From the NCBI GenBank assembly GCA_028583685.1, contig JAMXIF010001195.1, forward strand, positions 15,216,627 through 15,280,626: DNA of 64,000 nt, in the 5' to 3' direction. Numbering within the stretch: the stretch's first letter is position 1; each line of letters begins with the position of its first letter. A program made the translations under genes and the position numbers. A model generated the notes under the pieces. The model was not told where the DNA came from. It saw only the letters and a program-made list of their open reading frames with translations, and did not search any database. Below, piece after piece: positions 44,905 to 55,174 of this stretch. This DNA comes from Petaurus breviceps papuanus (taxonomy: Eukaryota > Chordata > Mammalia > Diprotodontia > Petauridae).

Positions 44905-45560
44905 GCAATCATTTACTAAGTACTTATTGTGTGCCAGGCACTGGGCTAAGCACTGAAGATACAAAGACAGCTAAAAAAACAAACTAACAAAGAAAAGAAA
45001 AACAAATAATCTCTTCTATCTTGGAGTTCACATTTTAAAGGGGCAGACAAAATAAAGCAAATGACCTATTGATGTACAGGATACAGTACAAAACGGAGGT
45101 TACCTCAGAGGGGAGGCACTAGGATTAAGGAAGACTGGAAAGGCTTCTTGTAGAATGTTAGACTATAACTGAGACTTGGAGGAAGTCATGGAAAGAGGAA
45201 TTGGAGGTAAGAAGGAAGAGAATTCCATGTTTAGTGGATAGACGGGAAAGATGACCAGAAGCATGAAATAGTGTTGTGAGCAAGGAACAACAACGAGGCC
45301 AGTGTCACAGAATACATAGAAGGGAGCAAGGTATAAAAAGACCAGAAAGTTAAAAAGTGCCCAAGTGATGAAGAGCTTTAAAAGCTAAACAGAGGAATTT
45401 ATATTGATCTTGGAGATAATAGAAGTCTCTGAAATGTATTGACCCATGCTTTAGGAAAATCAATATGGCAGCTGAGTGAAGGACAGGCCAGAGTGGGTAG
45501 AGACTTGAAGAAGGGAAACCAGCCAGCAGATTATTGTAATAGTTGTGGCATGAGGTGGTC
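44905..45560 (-). repeat. L2 3' region, antisense, 0.65 kb
   Basis: The clearest L2 copy here: 'gtacttattgtgtgccaggcactgggctaagcactg', 'aggattaaggaagactggaaaggcttcttg', 'caaggaacaacaacgaggccagtgtcac', 'aaagctaaacagaggaatttatattgatc', 'tttaggaaaatcaatatggcagctgagtg', 'gattattgtaatagttgtgg'. Read on the minus strand it covers the L2 3' coding end and 3' UTR. Confidence 0.85.
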
Positions 45561-45740
45561 AAGTCCTGTCACTGGAACATATTGACTGTGTGACCCTGGA
45601 CATGGGCAAATCACTAAACCTCTAAGTGTCCCCCAGGCCACTCTCTAAGGGAATAAATAACAGAGTAAGTGCCCATATACATTGGTAGATGAAGTTTCCT
45701 CAACAAGTGGTCCTGCACAAGATTAGGGAAAAGGATGGTA
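45560..45740 (+). repeat. THER/MIR-group SINE, sense
   Basis: 'gactgtgtgaccctgg', 'gggcaaatcactaaacctctaagtg', 'ccaggccactctctaaggg', 'cattggtagatgaagtttcctc'. The same 3' body occurs at 54.8-55.0 kb, so it is a repeat family, probably a THER2-type SINE. Confidence 0.65.
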
Positions 45741-45741
45741 T

Positions 45742-45978
45742 AAGCACTTACATAGGGCCTAGTAATTGCCAGGCCCTGTGCTAAGTGTTTTTTTTTTCAA
45801 GTAGTATCTCATTTGATCCTTACGACCTTACGATGTAGGTGTTATTGTATTCCCCATTTTACAGTTGAGGAAACTGAGACAAACAGAGGTTAAGTGACTT
45901 GAGAATCACACAAGTAATAAATGTCTAAGGCTGGATTTGAACGCAGATCTTTCTAATTTCAGGCCCAGCACTCTAATT
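45742..45978 (-). repeat. THER1/MIR SINE, antisense, split by Mar1
   Basis: 'attgccaggccctgtgctaag', 'cttacgatgtaggtgttattg', 'ttacagttgaggaaactgagac' and 'tttgaacgcagatctttctaatttc'. Its head resumes at about 46,240-46,270 after the Mar1 ('ctatctctactgagctacc'). Confidence 0.8.
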
Positions 45979-46238
45979 CTTGTTATTGTTGCTGTTCAGT
46001 TATTGGGTTTTTAGTCATATCTGACTCTGTGACCCCATTTGGAATTTTCTTGGCAAAGATAACAGGAGTGGTTTTCCATTTCCTCTCCAGCTTACTTTGC
46101 AAATAAGAAAACTGAAGCAGACAGGATTCAGTGACTTGTCCAAAGTCAAACAGTTAGTAAGTGTTTGAGGCTGAATTTGAACTCAGGTCTTCCTGACCTC
46201 AGGCCTGGTACTCTATTCACTGCACCACCTAGGCACCC
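45979..46238 (-). repeat. Mar1 inside a THER1/MIR, antisense
   Basis: Complete antisense Mar1 ('agtcatatctgactctgtgacc', 'aggagtggttttccatttcc', 'cactgcaccacctagg'). Flanks CAGCACTCTAATTCT and CAGAACTCTATCTCT look like a diverged target-site duplication, so Mar1 entered an existing THER1/MIR. Confidence 0.85.
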
Positions 46239-46434
46239 CAGAACTCTATCTCTACTGAGCTACCATATTAATAACTCCACATGTCTGATCTCACACAAAA
46301 ACAACCCCCAAAATGTACATGATGGTCCGAAGGGACCTCTGTTTATTACTTTGTAACCAATCAATGTAATTTTCTATTGAATGTTATGACATTAAAGCCT
46401 ACCCTACTTGTCTTTAAAAGCCTATCAAGTAGTA

Positions 46435-46675
46435 CTAGTGTGTGTTCGTGGAGTGAGAAAGACATGGATTCAAATCCACCTTCAGAAAGCTACTAAATGT
46501 GTAACCCTAGGTAAGTCACTTAAACTCCATTCACCTCAGTTTTCTTTCATTTGTTAAATTGAAATAATCATAGTGCTTACCTCCTAAGGCCATCATGAAG
46601 ATCAGATGAGACAACATTTGCAAAGTTCTTAACACAGTGCCTGGAACATAGTAAAAACTTTAAAAATGCTTGTTT
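46435..46675 (+). repeat. THER1/MIR SINE, sense
   Basis: 'ggattcaaatccaccttcag', 'ctaggtaagtcacttaaactcc', 'tcacctcagttttctttcatttg', 'gatcagatgagacaacatttgcaaagttcttaacacagtgcctggaacatag'. Confidence 0.8.
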
Positions 46676-46740
46676 CCTTTTTTCTTCCATTCGTTCCTTC
46701 CTTCCATCCTTCCTACCTTCCATCTTTCCTTTCTTCTGTT
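46676..46740. repeat. (TTCC)n-like low-complexity tract
   Basis: TTCC/TTCT-rich run grown at the 3' end of the preceding SINE. Confidence 0.85.
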
Positions 46741-46754
46741 CATAATAATAATAT

Positions 46755-46860
46755 CTCATTCATTCATTTATTCAGCAAGCATTAATTAAGCACTCATATG
46801 CACCAAATGTTGTACTCAAAGACACAATGAAAAAGTCTATCTTTCAAAGAAATTTTCATC
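46755..46860 (-). repeat. L2 3' end, antisense
   Basis: 'attcattcatttattcagcaagcattaattaagcactcatatgcacc' is the reverse complement of the L2 terminus. Confidence 0.7.
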
Positions 46861-46864
46861 TCTA

Positions 46865-47720
46865 CCTGAAGATTCCTCAAGAATCTTTTCCAAGAATCCA
46901 TAAAACCAGAAATCCACTTCACTAGGCAATTAATGCTATTATTTCTTATTCTCTAAAGTAGAATCTTCATTAATTAAAACGTTCCATTCTTTATGTACTG
47001 CCAAGTAAATTTTTATGAAATTGTTTGAGAAATTTACTACTATGCTACCTTTGGTTAGAAAGAATCTTGCCAGATCTGAAAACTACATTCAGGTTGGCCT
47101 TTTGAATTTTGAGCTCATGAGGTTTTCCTTGCTAAGTGTGTACTTTAAAAGATGGACTGATTACTCTGGGCTGAAATTCTGAATTCATCATAAGGAGAAA
47201 AAAAAAAGCCCGTTTAAATCTTTCATTTCTTTGATTGATATTGGGATGTGGGGATTAGTGTCTCTAATTTGTTTTTTTTTTTGTTACATTGTTACAAACT
47301 GTTCTATTTTATTTGGGGGCAATAATAGAATTGTGTATAATAGAGGGTTTTGGAATAAGTTAACATTACAACATTTCCCTTTTTATTAGATATTTGCCAA
47401 TATTTTTCCTTTGTTGATGAGTCTGCTTTTTCCCATGGATACGCTCCATGGTATAACAAAGATTTCTGAATTTGAACCAAAGAAATGCTAAAGAGTATTT
47501 TCAGTGATTCACTGATTCATTCATCAAACCTGGAATAAAGATCAGTATTTTTTTAAAATAAGCCCAAGGAGAAGTCTGGCATATAAGACAAGGACAGGCA
47601 GCCAAAGCTGACGACAATATAAGCACAGCATTCCTTGCATCCATCTGTGACATTTCAAAGAGCCTGAGTTCTTAGGCTAAGTTACCCTCTTGACAAATAA
47701 ATGTAAAAAAAATCAAGCCA
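46865..47720. other. Unique stretch
   Basis: No gene or repeat recognised. T and A runs occur at about 47,270 and 47,200. Confidence 0.4.
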
Positions 47721-47724
47721 AAAG

Positions 47725-47860
47725 TATGTACAAAGTACCCAATTAGGGGTTAGGAACTCTGCTAGTGCAACAATACCAAAAAAAAAAAAAAAAGGAAAAA
47801 ATTCCTACTCTCAGTGAGCTTAACTTCTATCACAGTACAATAGATAATATCGGGCATTCA
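47725..47860 (-). repeat. L2-like fragment with A run, antisense
   Basis: 'tactctcagtgagcttaacttc' after 'ggttaggaactctgctag' has the antisense L2 order. A 16-base A run at about 47,780 interrupts it. Confidence 0.5.
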
Positions 47861-48639
47861 TAAAAAGAAATCAGGCAGACTTTTGGGAATAGAAAATTTT
47901 AAAAATCAGGGATAGTCCATCAGAACACACTTGTTTAAAAACAAGACTATTGGAATTTTTTAACAATCACATAAGGTAACCATCTCTACTTTATTCTTGT
48001 AAACTACACACACCAAAAGAAATTATATATATATATATATATTTTTTTTTTCAAATGTTAAAAATAATTTTTTCTGAATTTATTTATTTTTAGTTTTCAA
48101 CATTCATCTCCAAGAGATTGTGAAGATATCATGCAGTCTGATTACTCCTTCCCCCAGTCTGCTCTCTCTTCTATCACTCATCTTTCCTATTCTCTTCCCC
48201 CTTACTTTCTTGTAGTGCAAAATAGATCTCTGTTTCTCATTGCCGGCATATCTTATTTCCCAGGTGCATGTAAAAACAATTTTTTTGATATTTGTTGTTA
48301 AAATTTTTGACCTTCTCTTGATTCTCTCCCTTCATCCCTCCCCACCCACCCACATTGAGGAGACAACAATTCAATATAGGTTATACATGTGTGGTTATGA
48401 AAAACATTTACATAATAGTCATTTTGTTAAAGACTATATTTCCTTTCATCCTAACTTGGCCCCCACTTATTCTATTTTCTCCTTTGATCCTGTCCCTTTC
48501 AACTACCCTAATACTGAGAAAAGCCTCATGCGTTAGGAATATCATCTTTCCACATGGGAATGCAAGAAGTTCATACTTAACAAGTCCCTTATGATTTCTA
48601 TTTCCTGCTTACCTTTTCATGCTTCTCTTGATACTTGAT

Positions 48640-49840
48640 TTGAAAAATGTGAAAGTCAGATTTTCTGTTCAACTCTGGTCTTTTCACCAAGAATGCTTCA
48701 AAGTCTTCTACTTCATTGAATATCCATTTTTCCCCGTGAAGTATTATAATAAGTCTTGTTGGGTAGGTGATTCTTGGTTTTCATCCTAGCTCCTTTGACC
48801 TCTAGAATATCATTTTCCAAGCCCTTTGATCACTAAAGTTAGAAGCTGCTAGATCTTGTGTTATCCTGATGGTGTTTCCACAATACTCAAATGATTTTTT
48901 TCTAGCTGCTTGTAATATTTTCTCCTTGACCTGGGAACTCTAGAATCTGGCTACAATATCCCTAGGAGTTTTCTTTTGGGGATCTATTTCAAGAGGCAAT
49001 CAGTGTATCCCTTCAATTTCAATTTTACCCTCTGGTCCTAAAATATCACGCAGTTTTCCTTGATAATTTCTTGGAAGATGATGTCTAGGTTCTTATTTTG
49101 GTCATGACATTCAGGTAGTCCAATAATTTTAAAATTATCTCTCCTGGATCTATTTTCCAGATTAGTGTTTTTTCCAATGAGATATTTCACATTGTCTTTT
49201 ATTTTTTTCATTCTTTTGTTCTGTTTTATAATTCCCTGATTTCTCCTAAAGTCATTAGCTTCCATTTGCTACAACCTAATTTTTTACAGAATTAATTTCT
49301 TCAATGAGCTTTTCGACCTTTTTTTTCCAATTGGCCAGTTCTGCTTTTTAAGGCATGCTTCTCCTCATTTTGGACCTCTTTTGCCATTTGGATTAGTCTA
49401 TTTTTAAGGTCTTATTTCCTTCATCATTTTTGGGATTCTTCTTTAGCAAACTGTTGACTTCTTTTCATGATTTTCTTTTTTTTTCTTAAAGCAATGGGGG
49501 CTAAGTAACTTGCTCAAGGTTACAAGCCAGTTATTTTTGGGTGTGGTGCTAAGTATCTGAGCCAGGATTTGATCCCCAGGTCATCCTGACACTGGAGCAG
49601 GTGCTCTTACTTGCTGAGCCACCTGGCCGCCCCTGTTTTCATGATTTTCTTCACCATTCTCATGTCTTTTCCCAATTTTTCCTCTACTTTTCATACTTGA
49701 TTTTCAAACTCCTTTTTGAGCTCTTCCATGGCCTGCAACCAATTCATATTTTTCTTGGAAGCTTTTGATGTAGGAGCTTTGACTTTGTTTTCTTCTTCTG
49801 GTTGGATGTTTTAATCTTTTTTATCACCGAAATAAGATTC
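48640..49840 (-). pseudogene. HAL1-like ORF1 remnant (B)
   Basis: It aligns with ORF1 of element A along its length: the antisense 'ctcctttgacctctagaatatcattttcc' and 'ttttctccttgacctgggaactctagaatctgg' (RRM part), and the coiled-coil part. The minus frame 49,265-49,038 (KNTNLENRSRRDNFKIIGLP, then ECHDQNKNLD) is the coiled-coil/RRM junction of L1 ORF1p. Stops and a SINE disrupt it. Confidence 0.8.
49478..49635 (-). repeat. Short tRNA-SINE in HAL1-like B, with 16-bp TSD
   Basis: Antisense SINE ('ggggctaagtaacttgctcaagg', 'tttgatccccaggtcatcctgac', 'gctgagccacctggccgcccc'). TTTTCATGATTTTCTT occurs exactly at 49,462-49,477 and 49,636-49,651. The SINE post-dates the HAL1-like insertion and interrupts the coiled-coil part of ORF1. 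Confidence 0.95.
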
Positions 49841-50719
49841 TATAGTTTGATTTCTTCTACACTGTTTGGTCATATTCCCAGACAATTACTTAACTTTTGA
49901 GTTCTTTGTCAAGGTAGGACTCTACTTTCAGAGTAGAGAATGTTCTGTCCCAAGTTTCAGGGGTTTTGTGTAGCTGTTTTCAGAGCTACTTCTAGTAAGT
50001 AGCTAGTTTTCCATTTTTCCAAGGTGGTATGATCAAAGGAGAAGTGTTTATTCCTCTCCCGGCCTGTAGTATGGTCTGTGAGTGACAACAAGCATTCTTT
50101 ACTGCCTCAGAACTATGAGGAAGATTCCCTCTCCACAGGTGCCACAAACCCTGCCACGCCAGTGCTTTTCCTCACCACGGGACTACCGCCCAAGACTGTG
50201 AACCAGATCCAAGCAGGGCAAAGCAAAAGAATCCTGCCTCAGAGCCAGCAAAGAGATCCCAGCAATCACCCTCTGATCTGCCACCTGATCTCCCCACCAT
50301 CTGTGGGCCTGTAGCTTTGGAAGCAGCCTCTCCTGCCACTGCTTCTGCTGCAGCTGCCATCACCTCCAGGGCCCTGGGGCTGGGCCTGACAGTGCTCTTC
50401 CCTCACCCAGGTACGACGGAGCTTCTCACTCACCTTCTACTTTGTCTTTGGTGTTTGTGGGTTGAGAATACTGGAAATTGCCACAGCTGCCAGTGATTTA
50501 GTTCTCTAAGCCCTGTGCCAGGCCAGGCCATATGGGGCTGTGCTCTGCCCCCAGCCTGGTTTGATAGACCCTTCTTGTCAGCCTTCCAGGATGTCTTAGG
50601 CTGGTGATGGGTTTCACTCTGCCATTTGTGGGGCTCTGTAACTCTAACATTTAAGTCATTTTTTACAGAAATTTGGAGGGGTTTGGTGGAGATCTCAAGC
50701 AAGTCCCTGCTTTTATTCT

Positions 50720-50728
50720 GCCATCTTG
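50720..50728 (-). promoter_or_regulatory. YY1-type motif at HAL1-like 5' end (B)
   Basis: CAAGATGGC on the minus strand, about 18 bp from the 5' terminus, at the place where L1 elements carry a YY1 site that fixes the transcription start. Element A has the same core at 27,845-27,854. Confidence 0.6.
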
Positions 50729-50964
50729 TCTCTGCCCCCCCCCCCGCCAAAAGAAATAAAAAAAATATCTTCCTAAGTACAAATGGTGAACTTAATGGCA
50801 TAGGTTTGCATACAAGGTTGCCAGATGTACCCAGACACACACAAATATCTTTTTTAAATTACATTCTGTGTTTCTTTTATATTTGTATTTTAATAGCTAA
50901 GCTTACTTTATTAAATACGCTTACTTTATTAATTTAAGAAATTAAGTTTTTGTTCATTTTTTTT

Positions 50965-51310
50965 GAAGTGGTGCAATAGTTAGAAGACCAGACTTGGAAT
51001 TAGGAAGCTCTGAATTCAAATCTGCACTTAGATACTTATGGCTTTGTGACTCTGGGCAAGTCATTTCTCTTCTGCCTCAGTTTCTTCATTTGTAAAATGG
51101 AATGATAATAACACCTACTTCATAAAGTAGGATTGGTTTCAGTCAAAGGGCCACACTTGAGGACCTAGGGGGCCACATGTGGTCTCCAGGCCACAGGTTC
51201 CTCACCCTTGTGCCTAGAATCAAATAAGATAATAATTCTAAAAGTACCTAGCACAATATCTGGCATGTAGTCAAAGTAATATAATTTTTTACAATTATTA
51301 ATGTTATTAA
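50965..51310 (+). repeat. MIR SINE, sense, split by a hAT element
   Basis: Left part 50,965-51,126: 'gtgcaatagttagaagaccag', 'gaattcaaatctgcac', 'gactctgggcaagtcatttctc', 'tttgtaaaatggaatgataataacacc'. Right part about 51,217-51,310: 'aatcaaataagataat', 'acaatatctggcatgtagtc'. The hAT piece lies between. Confidence 0.75.
51127..51216. mobile_element. hAT-Charlie-type element fragment in MIR
   Basis: 'tttcagtcaaagggccacacttgaggacc' and 'ggccacatgtggtctccaggccacagg' repeat the arm seen at 52.6 and 19.1 kb. It interrupts a MIR. The left arm is absent, as in the 19.1-kb copy. Confidence 0.8.
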
Positions 51311-51462
51311 TAAAATATTTTTTTCTGATTTAGTAATCAATTAACATTCACAATAAAAAATGCCCTTGGTATATGCTCTAATGGAGTGTTCTGCACAGGC
51401 CTATTCTTTTTTTCTTTTTTTACCAATATACAGTTATCAGCTCTTTCTTTAGAAAAATATTT

Positions 51463-51640
51463 CATAGGGTGACTAGGTGGTGCAGAGAATAGAGCACCAG
51501 CCCTGGAGTCAGGAGGACCTGAGTTCAAATCCAACCTCAGACACTTAACACTTATTAGTCGTGTGACCTTGGGCAAGTCATTTAACCACAATTGCCCTGC
51601 GTTCCCCCCTCCAAAAAAAGTGAAAAAAACATCACTCAGA
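51463..51640 (+). repeat. Short tRNA-SINE, sense
   Basis: 'aggtggtgcagagaatagagcacc', 'gacctgagttcaaatccaacc', 'gtgtgaccttgggcaagtcatttaacc' and the 'aattgccctgcgttccc' end with A runs. Complete. Confidence 0.92.
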
Positions 51641-51644
51641 ATAT

Positions 51645-52115
51645 TATTTCATCTTCTTCTCACCTATGTGGTTAACCAGAAACCAGACTATTTTCATTAG
51701 TGGGAACTCCCCATTTTTTTTAACAAAATAAGACCTTTCTGCTGCTCACTCAGAGTAGTTAATACCCTCCATCAATTCTTAAATCCAGCTGTCATAAGTC
51801 ATCTCCCAACACCCATTTCTAAGATGCCTCAACTGCATGCAGGTCCCTTTCTCCCCAATGGTTCTGAGCTATTCTTTTGTGTCTGTGCATTTACATACAG
51901 ACACCTAACTGTTTGCCTAACTCCCTCAACAGTGGCACAACCTAGGTTGTCCCAAAGGGGCCAGATCCTTCTTCCTGAGGTATAAACTGTGGCGAACTAA
52001 AACATGAAGGTAAACAGTTAATGTTCTTTACCTCATGACTTATATACTGTGTGTTAAATTCAGAATGTGTACTAAGTCCCTACTTCCTGCATGTTGTTAT
52101 GCCCTGGAGCCACAA
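51645..52115. other. Unique stretch
   Basis: No gene or repeat recognised. Confidence 0.4.
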
Positions 52116-52119
52116 AGTT

Positions 52120-52440
52120 GCCTGTGACATGTACTTTTCTCTATGGAGCATGTGGTCTAATGGAAGGGAGGAAGACGTATGTCTTCATAAAGAACTATAA
52201 TTCAAAGAAGGATACTACAGGTATGAAGGGGATGCATAAGGAAGGTCTTCTGATAAATGTGAAGAAGCAGCAATTACTTTTGGCTGGGGAGGGAGAGTTC
52301 AGAAAGGAAGTGGAAACTGAGCTGAGTCCTGAAAAAAAGAGAAATACTGCAACAGAAATGGGGATGGAGGTGAGGAGGGTCTGTGCTCTCCACTGGGGAC
52401 AGCATAACCAAATGGCCCAAAATGAGAGAAAACAGAACAA
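52120..52440 (-). repeat. Possible L2 fragment, antisense (weak)
   Basis: 'gaaggtcttctgataaatgtg', 'gaaactgagctgagtcctgaaa' and 'ggggatggaggtgaggaggg' have the sequence of ideas of the antisense L2 ('ggcttcctgtagaagg', 'gagctgggccttgaa'). It also contains a 120-codon frame (52,091-52,453) that I treat as chance. Confidence 0.45.
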
Positions 52441-52454
52441 AAACAATTCATAAT

Positions 52455-52670
52455 TATTCTTCTAGTTCGCCCAGTTAGAGGAGGGAAACTTGCAGCCTCG
52501 AGGCCACATGTGGTTTCTAGGTCCTCAGATGTGGCCTTTTGACTACAGAACAAATTGGATTTTGGAATTGGATATATTCTGTGAAGTTTGGATTCAGTCA
52601 AAGAGCCACACTTGAGGACCTAGAGGGCCACATGTGGTCTCAAGGCCACAGGTTCCCCACCCCTGTGCCT
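52455..52670. mobile_element. hAT-Charlie-type MITE, both arms present
   Basis: About 215 bp with long terminal inverted repeats. Left arm: 'gaaacttgcagcctcgaggccacatgtgg'-like sequence. Right arm: the reverse complement ending 'ggttccccacccctg'. Both arms share GGCCACATGTGG at their inner edge. The centre is short and encodes nothing. It is a non-autonomous hAT element mobilised by a Charlie-like transposase. Flanking 8-bp duplication is no longer clear. Confidence 0.8.
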
Positions 52671-52674
52671 AAAA

Positions 52675-53690
52675 TGTGGAATATATGAAATCCAGTAGTA
52701 GTATCACACAGCCTAAAAGCTGATTAGAGTCAGATAGCTTTGAATATCAGTCAGTAGACAGTGGGAAACAACCATTCACAATATCTAGTGTGAATTTTCA
52801 TGATTATCTAGAGCTGAATCTTTCCAATATCCAGTAACACTAGTCTTCAGAGCAGGTTGAAGCAATATAACCTTGTACAACTTCCTTCAAGGATCAGTTT
52901 AAAGTTGACGCAAAATCTCTGGGATTTGATCTATGTTTGGGTTTGTCCACCCCTCCATCAACCCACCTACCAGCTTTACAAATGTTCTCTTGCTGACAGA
53001 AAATAACAACTTATGCTGGGTGAATAGCAAAGTAGCAGAGAATGGTGATTTCATTTATTTTTACTACCTTTTACCTCCATCCAATCTGGTACATTTTTTG
53101 GACTCAGGCTACAGGCCATATTAAATGAAGGAGAGTGAAAACCTAATTTTAGGGTAGCTTACAGAGTCACCAGTAAGAGTGATGATAGGGCAGTCTTTTC
53201 AGGCATTTTGGTTATGGGATATTAATTTTTTTTTACCTATTGGCAGCACACACAAAGCCTGGGTATGCAAAATGCATAATGGGCTCCTGCTAAGTAGTAA
53301 TTAAATCATATCTGCAAATCACTGGGGAGGTGAACTTGATGCCTTAGAAAATAATCATCATCAAATAATATTTATTAAATGCCCTCTCACGTACAGCCTT
53401 CTTTCTGTTAGGGGCTAGGGCAAATGCCAATGCTTAGAAAACATGGTTTTTATTCCAAGGTACACCAATGCTATTCTCAGCCCCATCTGTGATCTTTGTA
53501 AAAAGGCTATATAAAACAAAAACAGCCTGGACATATATCACAGCATACCACATACCATATCCACACATGTACTCTACAACATTTTATCAGGGTTCACATT
53601 AACTTTTACCTCAATTTCAAACACAGACATTTGAGTTGCATTAAGATTCTATTCCTATTAAAGAAAATCACTTAGACAAAAATAATGTAA
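52675..53690. other. Mostly unique stretch with one L2 end
   Basis: No gene. 'ataatatttattaaatgccctctcac' at about 53,363 starts an antisense L2 3' end (to about 53,465). The remainder is unrecognised. Confidence 0.45.
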
Positions 53691-53694
53691 ACAA

Positions 53695-54330
53695 AGTTGG
53701 CATCCATCTCTTGGGGAATGAATGAATAAATTGTGCTACATTAGTTCATAAAGATATCATGTGCTATAAGAAATAGTGACTATGAAGAATCCAAACATGC
53801 CTGAGACCACATATATAGTAAATTGATGCAGTATGAAGTAAGCAGAGCCAAGAAACTATGAATACAATAATTACAATGGGGTGTCCGGGTAGTACAATGG
53901 ATAGAGAGCTTGACCTGGGGACAGGAAGACCTGAATTTAAATCTGGTCTCAGATGTTCATTAGCTGTGTGACCCTGGGTAAGTCACTTAGCCTTGTTTGC
54001 CTCAGTCTCCTCGTTTACAAAATGGGAGTAATAAAAGTACTTACCTCCTAGATTGGCTGTGAAGATCTAATGAGGCAATAATCATAAAGCACTTAATACT
54101 GGGTCTGGTATGTGTTACGTGCCATGTAAATGTTAGATGTATAAATGGGAGAAACGTGCAAACAGAAATGAAACTATCATAATAACCAAAATTGTGTCGG
54201 AAGAAAATTAGAGAAAATGCTATTTCCTTCCCTCTTTTTTCAGAGGTAGAGGGACTACAAGTGTGGCATAGTCCATTATCACCAGGTAGAATTGATGTGT
54301 TGATTGACTTTCATAAGTTGATCTCTCTCT
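53695..54330 (+). mobile_element. L1 3' region, sense, split by a THER1/MIR SINE
   Basis: Left part 53,695-53,878: 'ttggggaatgaatgaataaattgtg', 'aactatgaatac', 'ttgatgcagtatgaagtaagcagag'. Right part 54,141-54,330: 'ggaagaaaattagagaaaatgc', 'cttccctcttttttcagaggtagagggac', 'ggcatagtccattatc', 'gatgtgttgattgac'. Both match the end of marsupial L1 ORF2 and the 3' UTR. The SINE between them is younger. The 3' UTR continues beyond the TC repeat as 'tttgttacaagcgatg' at 54,780. Confidence 0.75.
53879..54140 (+). repeat. THER1/MIR SINE inside L1, sense
   Basis: 'gtccgggtagtacaatggatagagag', 'gacctgaatttaaatctgg', 'gtgtgaccctgggtaagtcacttagcc', 'ctcgtttacaaaatggg', 'aaagcacttaatactgggtctggtatgtg'. 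Full length and moderately diverged. Confidence 0.85.
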
Positions 54331-54516
54331 CCCTCTTTCTTTCTTTCTCTCTCTCCTTTCTTTCTTTTACTCTCTCTCCCTCTCTCTGTCTCTCTATCTC
54401 TGTCTCTTTCTCTCTCTCTGTCTCTCTCTATGTCTCTGTCTCTTTCTCTGTATCTCTGTCTCTCTGTCTCTCTCTGTCTCTGTCTCTCTCTCTCTGTCTT
54501 TCTGTCTCTGTCTCTG

Positions 54517-54547
<31 letters not shown>

Positions 54548-54737
54548 CTGTCTCTCTCTCTGTCTCTGTCTCTCTCTGTCTCTGTCTCTGTCTCTCTTTC
54601 TCTCTGTCTTTCTCTCTCTCTGTCTCTCTCTGTCTCTNNNNNNNNNNNNNNNNNNNNNNNNNNNNNNNNNNNNNNNNNNNNNNNNNNNNNNNNNNNNNNN
54701 NNNNNNNNNNNNNNNNNNNNNNNNNNNNNNNNNNNNN

Positions 54738-54778
<41 letters not shown>
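54320..54778. repeat. (TC)n/(TCTG)n microsatellite with gap
   Basis: CT-rich tract with TCTG, TTTC and CTCT variants. It lies inside the 3' UTR of the sense L1, where the parent has a short T/C-rich stretch. The 100-N gap is within it. Two long frames on opposite strands here (SLSLSL and RERERE repeats) are products of the repeat. Confidence 0.95.
54638..54737. other. Assembly gap, 100 N
   Basis: Exactly 100 N inside the microsatellite. The round size suggests a gap of unknown true length. Confidence 1.
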
Positions 54779-54779
<1 letters not shown>

Positions 54780-54819
54780 CTTTGTTACAAGCGATGATGA
54801 GAAGCAGAATGCCATAGTG

Positions 54820-55025
54820 GAAACAGATCCACCTTTATTAATATAATGAACATCTAAGTTCAGATGCTATCTCTAGCACATATCAGCTGCATCATTCTAG
54901 GAAAGTTACTCTGAGCAAAGCTCAAGGACCATAAGTTTCAGAAAAAGTGCTGACTTGTAATGGTAAAGGTACCTTTCCTCACTGGGAAGGTCCTTACGTC
55001 AATGAAATCATGGGCCCAGCCCTAT
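54820..55025 (+). repeat. THER/MIR-group SINE, sense
   Basis: Same family as 45.6 kb: 'agttcagatgctatctctag', 'gctgcatcattctaggaaagttac', then the 3' body 'gacttgtaatgg...acctttcctcactgggaagg...aatgaaatcatgggcccag'. Confidence 0.65.
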
Positions 55026-55174
55026 TCATATCTTACTATACATGGATTTCTGTTAGTAGAGAAGTGAGAGATATTTTCAAAAATAAAGGTGAAATTAAAG
55101 AAGATTTTGAAAACATCTACTTATAAGCTCAGCTGTCATTGATTGCTGTGTGTTATTCCCTCACTTATGATGGT

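Larger units (their letters stand above)
48024..50746 (-). mobile_element. HAL1-like element B with 11-bp TSD, antisense
   Basis: Second ORF2-less L1 derivative. On the minus strand: 5' end at 50,746 ('gccatcttg' at 50,720-50,728 is the L1 start CAAGATGGC), 5' UTR to about 49,850, ORF1 (about 49,840-48,640), short spacer, 3' UTR (48,500-48,070) ending 'aaaactaaaaataaataaattcag', then poly(A) and TA units. CCAAAAGAAAT occurs exactly at 48,013-48,023 and 50,747-50,757. Compared with element A, about 0.45 kb of the ORF1-3'UTR spacer is missing. No part of ORF2 exists. The clean duplication shows that the ORF2-less form itself was the inserted unit. Confidence 0.85.

Noticed and set aside
50430-50937. 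Frames of 136 and 103 codons
   Set aside because: They lie in the 5' UTR of HAL1-like element B and its flank and are explained by composition.
52091-52453. 120-codon frame, Lys-rich in its C-terminal half
   Set aside because: No recognisable domain; overlaps probable antisense L2 and opposing frames of similar length.
54192-54815. Two long frames (178 and 201 codons) on opposite strands
   Set aside because: They are translations of the TC/TCTG microsatellite and run through the N gap; no protein content.
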